A stretch of DNA of 23,581 nucleotides from CALELM01 sp045617105 (GCA_045617105.1 JAZLHW010000130.1:1-23581); one strand, 5' to 3'. Numbered from the stretch's first letter, positions 1 to 8,934 are shown. Program-made: numbers and translations. The notes: generated by a model from the sequence alone, not told the origin.

Positions 1-48
1 CTACGTCCGTCTGGTTCTCCAAGCCAAATCTTTATCGCCCAAGCACAT
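1..48 (-). other. Possible short leader ORF running to the window edge
   Basis: A very short minus-strand frame begins at an ATG (48) or, with better spacing from the GAGG at about 54-57, at an in-frame TTG (42), and ends in TAG at positions 1-3. The product would be 13-15 residues and matches nothing I recognise. It lies just downstream of a plausible sigma-A-type promoter at 66-93. It could be a leader peptide, the start of an untranslated RNA leaving the window, or chance; the data do not separate these. Confidence 0.15.
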
Positions 49-65
49 CACCTCGCTTTTTCCTA

Positions 66-93
66 ACTATATCATACAAAAGATCCTAAGCAA
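66..93 (-). promoter_or_regulatory. Candidate sigma-A promoter pointing out of the window
   Basis: On the minus strand there is TTGCTT (88-93), a 16-base spacer, then TATAGT (66-71), matching four of six and five of six consensus positions. The surrounding bases are very AT-rich, as expected for a promoter. It would drive a transcript leaving the window at position 1, whose gene is not visible. Confidence 0.35.
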
Positions 94-140
94 AAAAAAT
101 AAAAAATTTTTCAAACAAAGGAGGCTTGTTTCCCGTTAGA

Positions 141-240
141 ATATAACGAAGCTAAAGATGTCCCCTTCTTCAACAGCTTGTGTGAGTAGGAGAAGCCAAT
201 TTTTAACAAGCGTCGATCATATCTCCCGCTCCGGTGAAAC
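141..240. repeat. 100-bp dispersed repeat, copy 1
   Basis: This stretch aligns over its whole length with 13697-13796 in the same orientation, roughly 85 percent identical by eye with two compensating one-base gaps. Shared blocks include CCCCTTCTTCAACAGCTTG and CATATCTCCCGCT. Copy 2 has perfect inverted ends (AACGAAGC and GCTTCGTT); here the right end has decayed to GCTCCGGT, so this looks like the older copy. No open frame spans it on either strand with a sensible start. It is intergenic, between the rubrerythrin terminator and the window edge. It may be the end of an IS200/IS605-type element, a MITE, or a structured RNA repeat. Confidence 0.8.
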
Positions 241-280
241 TCTGCAACAGGCTTACCAAGGCAGAAGCTCAAAACTATCG

Positions 281-328
281 GAAATAACAAATGCTCCATC
301 GGAAGCCTGCACCTCCGATGGAGCATTT
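281..328 (-). terminator. Rho-independent terminator after rubrerythrin
   Basis: Perfect 15-bp inverted arms (289-303 and 314-328, AAATGCTCCATCGGA and its complement) enclose a 10-base loop. On the minus strand the hairpin is followed by TTTGTTATTT. It lies 35 bases past the rubrerythrin stop codon, so it most likely ends that transcript. Confidence 0.8.
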
Positions 329-362
329 TCTGTTCAAAGCAATATGCAAAGCACAAATCTTA

Positions 363-896
363 TCAATAATTTTTTGCAACCTGCTGGAAGTAGCTCTGCG
401 GATGGTCACAGACAGGACACTTTTCCGGTGCCTTGTCAGCCTCGCAAACATAACCGCAGTTCAAGCACTGCCAAATAATTTTCTCGCTCTTTTGGAACAC
501 CTTGTCCTCCTCGATGTTCGCAAGCAGAAGCCGATAGCGTTCCTCATGTTCCTTCTCAATCTTTGCAACAGCCTCAAAGAGTGCCGCTATCTTCGTAAAG
601 CCCTCTTCCCTTGCTGTCTTGGCAAAGCCCGGGTACATGCTCGTCCACTCATCGTTTTCCCCCTCAGCTGCAGCCTTCAAGTTTTCCGGTGTCGTACCAA
701 TGCCATCTACCAGCTTGAACCAGATCTTGGCATGTTCCTTCTCATTGTCAGCAGTTTCCGCAAAAATATTAGCAATCTGCACATAACCTTCCTTCTTTGC
801 CTTGGAGGAAAAATATGTGTACTTATTGCGTGCCTGTGATTCTCCGGCAAATGCTGCCCAAAGATTTTTTTCTGTCTGCGATCCCTTCAGTTCCAT
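363..896 (-). CDS. rbr: Rubrerythrin
   Basis: Encodes a 177-residue rubrerythrin, the non-haem iron peroxidase that uses electrons from NAD(P)H-rubredoxin systems to reduce hydrogen peroxide in the cytoplasm of anaerobes. The N-terminal ferritin-like four-helix domain carries the diiron ligands: Glu19 in GESQAR, the E-K-E-H cluster at 52-55, and a second EKEH in the later helix. The C-terminal rubredoxin-like domain has the FeS4 cysteines C144, C147, C160 and C163 (CxxC, 12 residues, CxxC), giving the classical domain order rather than reverse rubrerythrin. The frame stays open upstream, but ATG at 896 is preferred because GGAGAG lies 8 bases before it and the protein then begins in the family's usual place (MELKGSQTEKNL). 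It stands alone downstream of serS, with its own terminator at 281-328. Confidence 0.95.
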   Translation of the reverse strand: MELKGSQTEKNLWAAFAGESQARNKYTYFSSKAKKEGYVQIANIFAETADNEKEHAKIWFKLVDGIGTTPENLKAAAEGENDEWTSMYPGFAKTAREEGFTKIAALFEAVAKIEKEHEERYRLLLANIEEDKVFQKSEKIIWQCLNCGYVCEADKAPEKCPVCDHPQSYFQQVAKNY

Positions 897-999
897 CAAA
901 ATATCTCTCCTTTTCTGTTCCTGCACGATGCAGAAAATTACTTTCCTCCTTAGGTTCAGCATTTTCTTGAAAAATCCTTTTGCAAAAAACAAAAAATGA

Positions 1000-1033
1000 G
1001 CTGCGAAAAAATGCTTGCCCTTCCTTTCACAGC
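1000..1033 (-). terminator. Possible terminator between serS and rubrerythrin
   Basis: On the minus strand GCTGTG (1028-1033) can pair with CGCAGC (1000-1005) across a 22-base loop, and the hairpin is followed by TCATTTTTTGTTTTTTG. The T-run is strong, but the stem is only six pairs with one G-U and the loop is large, so termination of serS here is uncertain. Confidence 0.3.
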
Positions 1034-1049
1034 CCTATGATATGCAAAA

Positions 1050-2330
1050 TTATTCAGCTTTCCTGATAACCTCTACGCCGCCCATATAAGGAACCAGTGC
1101 CTTCGGCACAACGACAGAGCCGTCCTCCTGCTGATAATTCTCCAGAATGGCAGCAACCGTCCTGCCAACGGCAAGTCCCGAACCATTCAGCGTATGGACG
1201 AACTCCGGCTTGCCCTTAGTTTCCCTGCGGAACTTGATATTCGCACGCCGTGCCTGATAATCCAAACAGTTCGAGCAGGAAGAGATCTCACGGTAACGGT
1301 TCTGGCTTGGGAACCATACCTCGATATCATAAGTCTTTGCAGACGTGAAGCTCATGTCGCCCGTGCAAAGCTGTACCACATGGTAAGGAATTTCCAGCAC
1401 CCGCAGCACGTCCTCCGCCGCATCCACCATCGACTCCAACTCGTCCCACGAATCCTCCGGCTTCACGAACTTGATAAGCTCCACCTTGTTGAACTGGTGC
1501 TGACGGATCAAGCCCCGCGTATCCCTGCCTGCACTTCCTGCCTCCGCACGGAAACAAGCCGTATAAGCACTGTAATACTCCGGCAGCTTCGCCCCGTCCA
1601 AGATCTCATCCCGATGGAAATTAGTTGTAGGAACCTCTGCCGTTGGCACGAGATAATAGTCCAGCCCTTCCAGCTTAAACATATCCTCAGCAAATTTCGG
1701 CAGCTGTCCCGTACCGATCATGCTGTCCTTGTTGGCAATATAAGGTGCCAAGATCTCCGTATAGCCATGCTTGTCTGCATGCAGATCCATCATAAAATTG
1801 ATGCAGGCACGCTCCAGCCTTGCACCCATTCCCTTGTAGAACATGAACCTCGCACCTGCAACCTTCGCCGCACGGTCAGCGTCCAGAATATCCAAGTCCG
1901 TACCGATATCCCAATGTGCCTTTGGTTCAAAGGAAAACTCCCTCGGTGTTCCCCACTTGCGGACCTCTGGATTGTCCGTATCGTCCTTGCCGATCGGAAC
2001 ATCCTCCTTCGGCATATTCGGAATATGCAGGAGAATATCCCGCAGCTTTCCCTCCACTTCCTTGAGGTCTGCGTCCAGTGCACTGATCTTCTCCCCGACC
2101 TTGCGCATCTCCAACACAATGGCATCTGTATTTTCCTTGTTCTTCTTCATCACGCTGATCTCTTTTGATACAGCATTGCGCTTTCCCTTCAGTTCCTCCA
2201 CCTCGCAGAGAATCTCCCGACGCTTTTTCTCAAGCTCCGCAAACTCATCCAGCTGCAGAGAATTATTGCGGTTCTTGAGCATTTGACGAACCTCGTCCAA
2301 ATGGTCACGGACAAATTTCATATCCAGCAC
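1050..2330 (-). CDS. serS: Serine--tRNA ligase
   Basis: Encodes a 426-residue class II seryl-tRNA synthetase, which activates serine with ATP and charges tRNA-Ser (and tRNA-Sec where present). The first 100 or so residues form the long antiparallel coiled-coil arm, rich in Glu/Lys heptads, that grips the tRNA variable arm. The catalytic domain shows motif 2 (FRAEAGSAGRDTRGLIRQHQ) and motif 3 (GSGLAVGRTVAAILENYQ, from about residue 383). Length is normal for the family. The start is a GTG at 2330, giving MLDMKFVRDH, which matches the conserved MLDxKxxR opening; an in-frame ATG three codons later (2321) is the alternative. Only about 120 bases separate it from the upstream hairpin, too short for a T-box leader. 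Confidence 0.96.
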   Translation of the reverse strand: MLDMKFVRDHLDEVRQMLKNRNNSLQLDEFAELEKKRREILCEVEELKGKRNAVSKEISVMKKNKENTDAIVLEMRKVGEKISALDADLKEVEGKLRDILLHIPNMPKEDVPIGKDDTDNPEVRKWGTPREFSFEPKAHWDIGTDLDILDADRAAKVAGARFMFYKGMGARLERACINFMMDLHADKHGYTEILAPYIANKDSMIGTGQLPKFAEDMFKLEGLDYYLVPTAEVPTTNFHRDEILDGAKLPEYYSAYTACFRAEAGSAGRDTRGLIRQHQFNKVELIKFVKPEDSWDELESMVDAAEDVLRVLEIPYHVVQLCTGDMSFTSAKTYDIEVWFPSQNRYREISSCSNCLDYQARRANIKFRRETKGKPEFVHTLNGSGLAVGRTVAAILENYQQEDGSVVVPKALVPYMGGVEVIRKAE

Positions 2331-2447
2331 GGCAACTCACACTCCATCACACAAAATTTTAATATATCAAGTGTATCATTTTTTATATGCTCCTTCAAGG
2401 AATTTTCCCAAAATGCCCAGAAGGCTTGTGACTGCTTCACAAATCAT

Positions 2448-2475
2448 TTAAGGACGGCAGATCAGCCGTCCTTAA
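2448..2475 (-). terminator. Hairpin downstream of the sigma-factor operon
   Basis: Perfect 11-bp arms TTAAGGACGGC and GCCGTCCTTAA (2448-2458 and 2465-2475) surround a 6-base loop, seven bases past the sigma-factor stop codon. There is no good T-run on the minus strand (ATGATTTG follows), so this may be a weak terminator or an mRNA-stabilising 3' hairpin for the export operon. Confidence 0.55.
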
Positions 2476-2481
2476 GCACAA

Positions 2482-3063
2482 TTATCCTTTTCCATCTTCC
2501 AAAATTTTTCGCAGGGTTCCAACAGCACGAAACAGTGTGACTCCGACATTGCCGGCACTTATCCCCATGACTTCCGCAATTTCCTTGTTGGAAAGCCCTG
2601 ACCAATATTTGAGTGCGATGATTCTCCGCTCACGCTCTCCCAGCTGATCCAAAGCACAGAGAAGCTCCTCTGCCCCCTCCTCTGCCAACAGCCTTGACTC
2701 AGGAGTCTCTCTTTCCGATGCTTCCGGCTGAAAATGATCCTTCCATTCCTCCTCTGCCTGATTTGCCTTTACCCTGCAATAGTCAACGACCGCATTGGAA
2801 GCGATCCTAAAAAGCCAAGTAGAAAATGCCGCCTTTCTGCTGTCATATTTAGAAAGATTCTGGTATGCCTTCATAAAGACAACGCTCACCACATCATCAG
2901 AAGCTGCCGTGTTTTTCAGCCTCGCAAAGAGGAAATTGTATACCCTTGGAAAAAATTCTCGGTACAGCTCCTCAAAAGCCTCCATGTTGGAAGCTGCCTG
3001 CATCGCCAATGCATTATAATATCCCATATCCTTAATTTCTTCCAAACTACCATCTCCCTTCAT
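2482..3063 (-). CDS. ECF-type RNA polymerase sigma factor
   Basis: Encodes a 193-residue sigma-70-family protein with only regions 2 and 4, the ECF layout. Region 2 spans roughly residues 28-100 (EELYREFFPRVYNFLF, then DDVVSVVFMKAY and the promoter-melting stretch FSTWLFRIASNAVVDYCR). After an acidic linker comes region 4 with its helix-turn-helix (YWSGLSNKEIAEVMGISAGN, then LFRAVGTLRKIL). It is the last gene of the NHLM export operon: its ATG overlaps the stop of the upstream ABC gene as ATGA, and no strong Shine-Dalgarno precedes it, so translational coupling is likely. No anti-sigma gene follows; serS is next, 150 bases away. The coupling suggests it controls genes linked to the exporter, possibly the operon itself or its peptide substrate. 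That role is inference. Confidence 0.9.
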   Translation of the reverse strand: MKGDGSLEEIKDMGYYNALAMQAASNMEAFEELYREFFPRVYNFLFARLKNTAASDDVVSVVFMKAYQNLSKYDSRKAAFSTWLFRIASNAVVDYCRVKANQAEEEWKDHFQPEASERETPESRLLAEEGAEELLCALDQLGERERRIIALKYWSGLSNKEIAEVMGISAGNVGVTLFRAVGTLRKILEDGKG

Positions 3064-5741
3064 GCCATTTGACGGCTCGCAAGCCTCGCAAAAACCCCAT
3101 TTTTTTCCATAAGCTCATCAAAGGTACCTTCCTCCGCGATTCTCCCGTTATCCACGACCAAAATACGATCTGCATCCCGAATCGTAGACAAACGATGTGC
3201 AACAACGATCCTTGTTGCATGCCTTTCCTGCAGGCTTCTCGTAATGATCGCCTGTGTACGGTTGTCAAGCGCACTCGTTGCCTCATCAAAGACCAACAGC
3301 TTGGGATTCTTGGCAAAAGCACGGGCAATCATGAGCCGCTGTCTCTGTCCGCCTGAAATATTGCTGCTGCCCTCGCTGATGACCGTCTGCATTCCCATAG
3401 GCATCTGCATGATATCCTCGGCGATCCCAGCTTCTGCCGCCGCTCTCCACGCATCATCCTGCGAAAGATTTGCCGTCCCAACAATGTTGGTAAAAATATC
3501 ACCCGTCATCAGCTGCCCATTCTGCATAACCACGCCCATCTGCGAACGAACCGAAGACAGCCGCAGCTCCTTGAGATCCTGCCCGTCAAAATAAATGGCT
3601 CCATGCGTTGGTTCCTCAAAGCCGAGAAGCAACCGCATCAAGGTGGATTTCCCGCTCCCTGACTTTCCAACGATCGCCAAGTTTTCCCCAGCCCTCACAG
3701 AAAAACTCACATCGTGAAGCACCTCAGGGCTTTCCTCCCCATAGGAAAAGCTGATATGGCTGAACTCGACCTTGCCCGTAAGCTCGGGGGCATCCATGCG
3801 GTCGTCACTCACCTCGGGAAGCTCCTCCAAGATCGGCTTGAGATTTTCGATATGCGGCTGGATACTGAAAAAAGTTCCAATCAGCCCAAGAATACCATTC
3901 AGCGTCCCATTAAAACTGCTATAGGCAGCAGAAAAGGCGAGAAATTGGGCATATGTGATTCCCTGCACCATCGTCTTTCCATCTGGCCCTACCTCGTTGA
4001 TACCATAAACTGCCATGTAATAAAGCAGCATATTCAGGACAAACGGCTGAATGGAAAGAATAACGGAATTATAATTTCCCTGCCAGCGAAGCTTCAAGTT
4101 CCACTTCCACTGCTCCCCAAAGACACGGCTCCACAGGAGGAACGCCTGCTCCTCTGCTCCCTGCACACGAAACTTGGAAAGCCCTGCAAAAATCTGCTGG
4201 ACCATTCCTGCACTTTCATTTTCCGCACGAATGGACTCCCTCTGGAACTTCAAAACTCTCCGATAAATAAAAGCGACAACAGCAGAATAAACAAGCCAGA
4301 TTCCAACAGCCACGGCAGTCAGCTTCAGGCTGTAGTAGCACATGAGGATAATGCTCCAAAAGGAAAAGAAAAAATTAAAAATAGAACCAACAAACTCCCC
4401 GCTCACGACTCCCTTCAACGAGTTGAGGCTTCCCATACGCACGGCAAGCTCGCCGCTCTTGAACTGGCGAAAAAACTTCGTAGGAAGCGTCAGCAGGCGA
4501 TTCCAAAGCGCCGCCTCTGCCGCCATGTCCAAATGCGTTGTAATACGAAGCACCGCAATCGACCGCACGATCCCCATCGCTGCAAGCGTAAAGCTCGTGA
4601 CCAGCATCACCTGCGTCACCGTAGTCAAGCTGCCAAAATCACGAATAGGAATGATATCCTGAAATACCGTTTCCGTAATGATCGGCGTACAAAGCGGAAC
4701 CAAGCCTGCAAGAAAGCTCGCCGCAAGAATCATCCCGTAATCCTGCTTCCAGCACTGATGAAACATGAATTTCAAAAAATCCAAAACCTTGAGTTTTTTC
4801 GCAGGAAGTCCTCCATAGCAAAGAAACGCCTGCGCAGCAATTTCCCCTACGGATTCTTTGGTAAGCGGTATGCCTTTCCTATGCTCCTGCGTAAACAAAC
4901 GGTAGCGTCCCGGTGCATCGGGGACAAGCACTCCCACCTTAGCTTCCGTGCCAACACGCACCAAGAGAACTCCGCTGTCCTTTTCCCACCAATCCTCCTG
5001 CAGATTCACCAAGCGGATCTGCATATTTGCTTTCTGCACCAATCGCTGCAAGATCTGCAAGTCGTCCAAACTTTTTGCCATCTCCGAAGGCAAAGAAATA
5101 TCAGAAAGTGGCATATTGAGTGCAGCTGCCGCTCTTTGCACAGCAAAGGCGATGTCGCTAAGACCAGATGCCTCATCTGCTGTCTCGATATTTACTTGAT
5201 CATCTCCTAAAAGATTCCCAACTGCCTCGTCCAAGACAAGCCTCTGCCGTCTGCCGCGTTTTTTCAGCCGCTCATTGTCCCGTGCATCCATTCCCTGCAA
5301 AGAGGCAGACAAAAGCATGGAAAAAATCTCTTGATTTTCCCAGTAACATTCCAGCAAGCCTTTTTCGGAATCCTCCCGATCGATCAGTATCGTACCATCA
5401 GCCCATGCCGCCAGAAGTGCATCCCCCCTGTCGACCAAAAGGCGGATAAATTCCAGCTTGGAAAGCTTCCGATACCAAGCACCCAGCTGCTCCTCCGTAA
5501 CAGATGCAATGTCAAGAAGCTCCACAGTACCTTCCGTCACAGCATAGATCTGAATATCCAGTTCACAGTAATCATCCCGAAGAGGAAACACAGCCTCCCC
5601 TTCCATGCTCTCTGCCAAAAATATCTGATGAAAGACCTCTCCATCTCGTGTCACTGCATAGATCTCGTAAACACCGGAAAGCAGCTGCACAAAACATTGG
5701 CTATCCGTCAACCGATACCGTTCTCCAGCCCTAAGCCTCAT
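3060..5741 (-). CDS. NHLM-type bacteriocin system ABC transporter, ATP-binding/permease
   Basis: Encodes an 893-residue ABC half-transporter resembling the NHLM bacteriocin-export family whose members carry a long non-peptidase N-terminal extension. Residues 1 to about 300 are soluble; the start looks beta-rich and cupin- or cyclic-nucleotide-binding-like (inference). About 310-600 is the six-helix exporter membrane domain, entered near KVLDFLKFMF. The nucleotide-binding domain has Walker A GKSGSGKST (from 692), signature ISGGQRQR (795), Walker B LLVFDEA (ending near 821) and the switch histidine in VVAHRLST (849). There is no C39 catalytic motif. The ATG at 5741 overlaps the stop of the C39-peptidase exporter (ATGA), and GAGGGGA precedes it by about 8 bases. 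It most likely forms a heterodimer with that neighbour to move a leader-bearing peptide across the inner membrane. Confidence 0.9.
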   Translation of the reverse strand: MRLRAGERYRLTDSQCFVQLLSGVYEIYAVTRDGEVFHQIFLAESMEGEAVFPLRDDYCELDIQIYAVTEGTVELLDIASVTEEQLGAWYRKLSKLEFIRLLVDRGDALLAAWADGTILIDREDSEKGLLECYWENQEIFSMLLSASLQGMDARDNERLKKRGRRQRLVLDEAVGNLLGDDQVNIETADEASGLSDIAFAVQRAAAALNMPLSDISLPSEMAKSLDDLQILQRLVQKANMQIRLVNLQEDWWEKDSGVLLVRVGTEAKVGVLVPDAPGRYRLFTQEHRKGIPLTKESVGEIAAQAFLCYGGLPAKKLKVLDFLKFMFHQCWKQDYGMILAASFLAGLVPLCTPIITETVFQDIIPIRDFGSLTTVTQVMLVTSFTLAAMGIVRSIAVLRITTHLDMAAEAALWNRLLTLPTKFFRQFKSGELAVRMGSLNSLKGVVSGEFVGSIFNFFFSFWSIILMCYYSLKLTAVAVGIWLVYSAVVAFIYRRVLKFQRESIRAENESAGMVQQIFAGLSKFRVQGAEEQAFLLWSRVFGEQWKWNLKLRWQGNYNSVILSIQPFVLNMLLYYMAVYGINEVGPDGKTMVQGITYAQFLAFSAAYSSFNGTLNGILGLIGTFFSIQPHIENLKPILEELPEVSDDRMDAPELTGKVEFSHISFSYGEESPEVLHDVSFSVRAGENLAIVGKSGSGKSTLMRLLLGFEEPTHGAIYFDGQDLKELRLSSVRSQMGVVMQNGQLMTGDIFTNIVGTANLSQDDAWRAAAEAGIAEDIMQMPMGMQTVISEGSSNISGGQRQRLMIARAFAKNPKLLVFDEATSALDNRTQAIITRSLQERHATRIVVAHRLSTIRDADRILVVDNGRIAEEGTFDELMEKNGVFARLASRQMA

Positions 5742-7972
5742 TCTTCCATCCCCTCTGCGACATTTGCTCTCTCCTCTATCAAGGCACGATAAGGTCCATT
5801 ATGGCGCATCATCTCCACATGCGTCCCCCGTTCCACGACCTTGCCATGATCCAATACGATGATCTCATCACAATCTCGAATCGTGGAGAGCCTGTGTGCC
5901 ACCACAAAGCATGAGCAGCCCCTGCGGCGAATATTTTTCAGTACTTCCTCCTCTGTCACAGGATCCAGCGCACTCGTTGCCTCGTCCAAAACCAAAAGAC
6001 TTGGATTGCCGGCAAGGGATCTTGCAATCTCCAGCCGCTGCCGCTGTCCGCCGCTGAAATTTCTCCCGCCTTCATCCACCATTCCCTCATAGCCGCCCTT
6101 CAACTGAAGAATATCTTCATGGATACAGGCATCCTTTGCCGCCGCTACGACATCCGCACGAGGAACAGAATCATCAAAAAGAGAAATATTCTGCCGAACC
6201 GTTCCAGAAATCTGAAAAACATCTTGATCTACGGAAGATACAGAACGAAGGATCGCCTGACGGGAAATATCCCTGCGCCGCACCCCATCAAAAAGCACTT
6301 CCCCGCTCCATTCCTCATAAAGCCCTGTAACGATCTTGGCAAGTGTCGACTTTCCGCTGCCCGATGAACCAACGACTGCCACCCAGCGCCCAGGTTCCAA
6401 AACCAGATCAAAATGCTCTAAAAGAGGCGGCTCCAAGGGACTGTAGCCAAAGCTGACATCACGAAGCTCCAGCCTGCCGGAAAGCTGCTTGTTTTCCAAA
6501 ACGACCTTCCTCCCCCTTTCCGGATAATTCAGGGAATCCTCAGGGTATCTCATCACATCATTCAAACGATGCATCTGCATCTCCGTGGACTGCAAGGCAG
6601 ATCCCATCCCCAAAATCTTGTTGAACGGCTCTTGAAAACCGCCCATCAAGGACTGGAATGCTGTAAAGATACCAGCCGTCATTGCCCCCTCCATAATGGA
6701 AAAGCCGCCAAAGGTCATGATAAGCGCACCATTGATGCCGCCCAAAAGCGTTGGCAAAATCGTTGCCGTCAACGACCAAAGCGTTACCTCCTGTGAACCC
6801 TTCAGCACCTTTGCCTGATATCCTGCCCACTTGGAAAAGAAATCCGCCTCATTGCCATTCGCCTTGATCGACTCAATCATCATCAAGCCGTTCATTGTTA
6901 CGCCATAAGCCTTGCCGGCATCCTGCTGGATCCGCATGTTCATATCCGTGATATGGCGGCGCAGCAGAAAAAACACTAAGAGATCCACAAGGCTGAACGA
7001 CACGCCGATCACCGTCAAGGTCACGCTGTACTGCAGAAGCAAAAGCAGATAAAAAACGACAACCAGCAGATCAAGGACAGACGTTGCCACCGTCCCCGAC
7101 AGGATTCCTGCAACAGCCTCATTGTAGCCGACACGGGAAGCCACCTCTGCCGCATAGCGCTGCTGGAAGAACTTTATCGGCAGCTTCAGCACATGCCAAA
7201 AAAAACTGCTGGAATCGGAAAGTGTCAGCTTCATCTGCCACTTTGTCAAGACCACTGCCCGCAGCCACGTCATAACGCCGGAAAGCAGCCACCCCAGCGT
7301 CATGGCAAAGCAAAGATTCGGCATCCAATCCAAATGCTTCCTTGTAAGAATATCATCAATAAAGATCTGCGACATAATAGGAGATGCCAGTCCCACTACC
7401 ATTGCGCAAAAGCCCAAAACGAGCAGGAAAACCGCTGCCCACTTGTCCGCCAAGAGCTTAGAATATATCGCTTGGAACACATTGTAGCGTTTTCCCTCCG
7501 GACGGAAATCCTTTCCTGGGACTACCTCCAAGGCAATACCCGTATAAGAAGTACGAAATTCCTCCCACGGTACCGTACGCCGCCCGACTGCAGGATCATT
7601 CAAATACACCGTATCCTTTCGGATTCCCTCCAGCACGAGAAAATGATTGAATTCCCAATGCAGGATCAGCGGATAATCCGCCTCCCGAAGATCCTCTGCC
7701 GGCCAGCGATAGCCATTTCCATCACAGCCCCGATTCCTTGCCGCCTTCAGGACATTGCTCGCCTTGCTTCCATCTCGGTTGACACCACATTCCTCCCGCA
7801 GCTTTTCCAAAGAAACCCACATACCATAATGTGCCAAAACCATCGCCAAGCTTGCTGCGCCGCACTCCGTTGCCTCCATCTGCAAAACCACAGGAACAGA
7901 AACACAATGACCGCCAAGACAGCGATCCTTCCACCTTTCCCAAACTTCCTCTACCTTCTTCAGCATGAGCAT
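5738..7972 (-). CDS. NHLM-type ABC transporter with C39 leader peptidase
   Basis: Encodes a 744-residue peptidase-containing exporter that removes the leader of a peptide and pumps it out. The N-terminal C39 papain-like domain has an intact triad: Cys37 in MEATECGAASLAM, His110 in HWEFNHFLVL and Asp126 in YLNDPA. The membrane domain follows (about 160-450), then an ATPase with Walker A GSSGSGKST (from 535), signature FSGGQRQR (639), Walker B LLVLDE (659-664) and VVAHRLST (His693). The start at 7972 is chosen because AGGA lies 7 bases upstream and it makes a TGATG overlap with the preceding gene; an ATG at 7990 would add six residues but has no Shine-Dalgarno. C39 domains of this type cut after double-glycine leaders, which bears on the GG peptide at 20446-20637. 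Confidence 0.93.
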   Translation of the reverse strand: MLMLKKVEEVWERWKDRCLGGHCVSVPVVLQMEATECGAASLAMVLAHYGMWVSLEKLREECGVNRDGSKASNVLKAARNRGCDGNGYRWPAEDLREADYPLILHWEFNHFLVLEGIRKDTVYLNDPAVGRRTVPWEEFRTSYTGIALEVVPGKDFRPEGKRYNVFQAIYSKLLADKWAAVFLLVLGFCAMVVGLASPIMSQIFIDDILTRKHLDWMPNLCFAMTLGWLLSGVMTWLRAVVLTKWQMKLTLSDSSSFFWHVLKLPIKFFQQRYAAEVASRVGYNEAVAGILSGTVATSVLDLLVVVFYLLLLLQYSVTLTVIGVSFSLVDLLVFFLLRRHITDMNMRIQQDAGKAYGVTMNGLMMIESIKANGNEADFFSKWAGYQAKVLKGSQEVTLWSLTATILPTLLGGINGALIMTFGGFSIMEGAMTAGIFTAFQSLMGGFQEPFNKILGMGSALQSTEMQMHRLNDVMRYPEDSLNYPERGRKVVLENKQLSGRLELRDVSFGYSPLEPPLLEHFDLVLEPGRWVAVVGSSGSGKSTLAKIVTGLYEEWSGEVLFDGVRRRDISRQAILRSVSSVDQDVFQISGTVRQNISLFDDSVPRADVVAAAKDACIHEDILQLKGGYEGMVDEGGRNFSGGQRQRLEIARSLAGNPSLLVLDEATSALDPVTEEEVLKNIRRRGCSCFVVAHRLSTIRDCDEIIVLDHGKVVERGTHVEMMRHNGPYRALIEERANVAEGMEE

Positions 7973-8934
7973 CACCTGTTCCTGAACCATTGGCTGATCT
8001 TATAGAACACCTTGTCAATAGGAGGCTGCCTTGAAACGATAATAGAACCCGTGCATACCGAACCGACGGTCACCGGCTTATGCACACCTACATGCGAGGT
8101 CCACAAATAACCGGACGGATCCTCCTTGTCCTCGACCAAATAAAACTTCACTTCCATCATGGCACTCCCGTTCTGTGTCTGTGAAAACCAATTCACCAAA
8201 CTGTCGTTGTTGAGCTTTGCCTTCATTTTCACGGGACTCACGGGATACTGGGAAACACTGCTGACCACACCAACCATCCAGCCGGACTGGGACGTATCTA
8301 CACCATTGGGGGCAAGCTGGATCGTCATGCCCTGTTCCACACGCTTTCCCTTATCCACGGGAATATAGAAAAGTCCCGTCATTTCTCCTTCTGAATCTCT
8401 CGTGCGGCGCACGGAACAAATAGGATTCCCTGCAGGAAGCACAGCTCCCGGTTCCGTCAAGATTTCATCCACGATGCCATCTGTACTGCTGTAAACAAAC
8501 TCACTGTTTTTCTGGTGCGCAACTTTTGCGCGGTACTCTGCATCCTTGCTCAGCACATCACGGTCATTCTGTGACCACGCCTTGGCCTGCTTTGCCATCC
8601 TTGTTTCAACATTCTGCGATGGCTGCTCCATGCGTGCAATCAACTGCCCTTTCTTGATCTTCATACCGTTGGCAACGTAAATTTCTGCCACCTTTCCGGG
8701 CGACTCATGCGACACCTCTGCGATTCCCTCTGCATCCATAACCAATCCGATGCCCTCCGCCTTCGTTGTAAATGCCCCAAAAATAGACCACATGATAATG
8801 GAAAGCACCAACACCAAAACGGCAGTGAGTGCCATCCAGCTGATCGGCGTAGTAATAGGCAGCAGTTGATCCAGCTGCTCTGGGGAACGGAGCTTTTGCA
8901 AAGCCTCCTTGCTAAAGAGTTGATCTGCTTTCAC
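7972..8934 (-). CDS. NHLM-type bacteriocin system secretion protein (HlyD-like)
   Basis: Encodes a 320-residue membrane-fusion-type protein of the NHLM secretion-protein kind. A cytoplasmic N-terminus with PEQLDQLLPITTP is followed by one transmembrane helix (about 33-53, WMALTAVLVLVLSIIMWSIF) and a periplasmic biotinyl-lipoyl-like beta domain (GKVAEIYVANGMKIKKGQLI). The coiled-coil hairpin is much shorter than in HlyD. The start is GTG (8934), with GGAGG seven bases upstream; GTGA overlaps the stop of the upstream adaptor gene. It should link the ABC pair to the periplasm or outer membrane. Identity rests on this architecture plus the neighbouring pair of NHLM-type ABC genes. Confidence 0.85.
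   Translation of the reverse strand: MKADQLFSKEALQKLRSPEQLDQLLPITTPISWMALTAVLVLVLSIIMWSIFGAFTTKAEGIGLVMDAEGIAEVSHESPGKVAEIYVANGMKIKKGQLIARMEQPSQNVETRMAKQAKAWSQNDRDVLSKDAEYRAKVAHQKNSEFVYSSTDGIVDEILTEPGAVLPAGNPICSVRRTRDSEGEMTGLFYIPVDKGKRVEQGMTIQLAPNGVDTSQSGWMVGVVSSVSQYPVSPVKMKAKLNNDSLVNWFSQTQNGSAMMEVKFYLVEDKEDPSGYLWTSHVGVHKPVTVGSVCTGSIIVSRQPPIDKVFYKISQWFRNR

Noticed and set aside
291..839. 182-codon plus-strand frame over the rubrerythrin gene
   Set aside because: Antisense to rubrerythrin and starting inside its terminator hairpin; not a gene.
1194..2168. Long open frame (324 codons) on the plus strand opposite serS
   Set aside because: It lies wholly antisense to an unmistakable serS, has no ribosome site and a His/Arg/Leu-heavy composition typical of a mirror frame.
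2331..2447. T-box leader for serS
   Set aside because: The gap is only about 120 bases and shows neither a TGGNACC-type box nor an antiterminator structure.
3714..5210. 498-codon plus-strand frame opposite the second ABC gene
   Set aside because: Antisense to a gene with intact ABC motifs; no Shine-Dalgarno, no recognisable domain, and a basic, Gln/His-rich composition expected of a shadow frame.
7193..8005. 270-codon plus-strand frame opposite the C39 exporter
   Set aside because: Fully antisense to the conserved peptidase and membrane domains; composition and lack of a ribosome site indicate a shadow.
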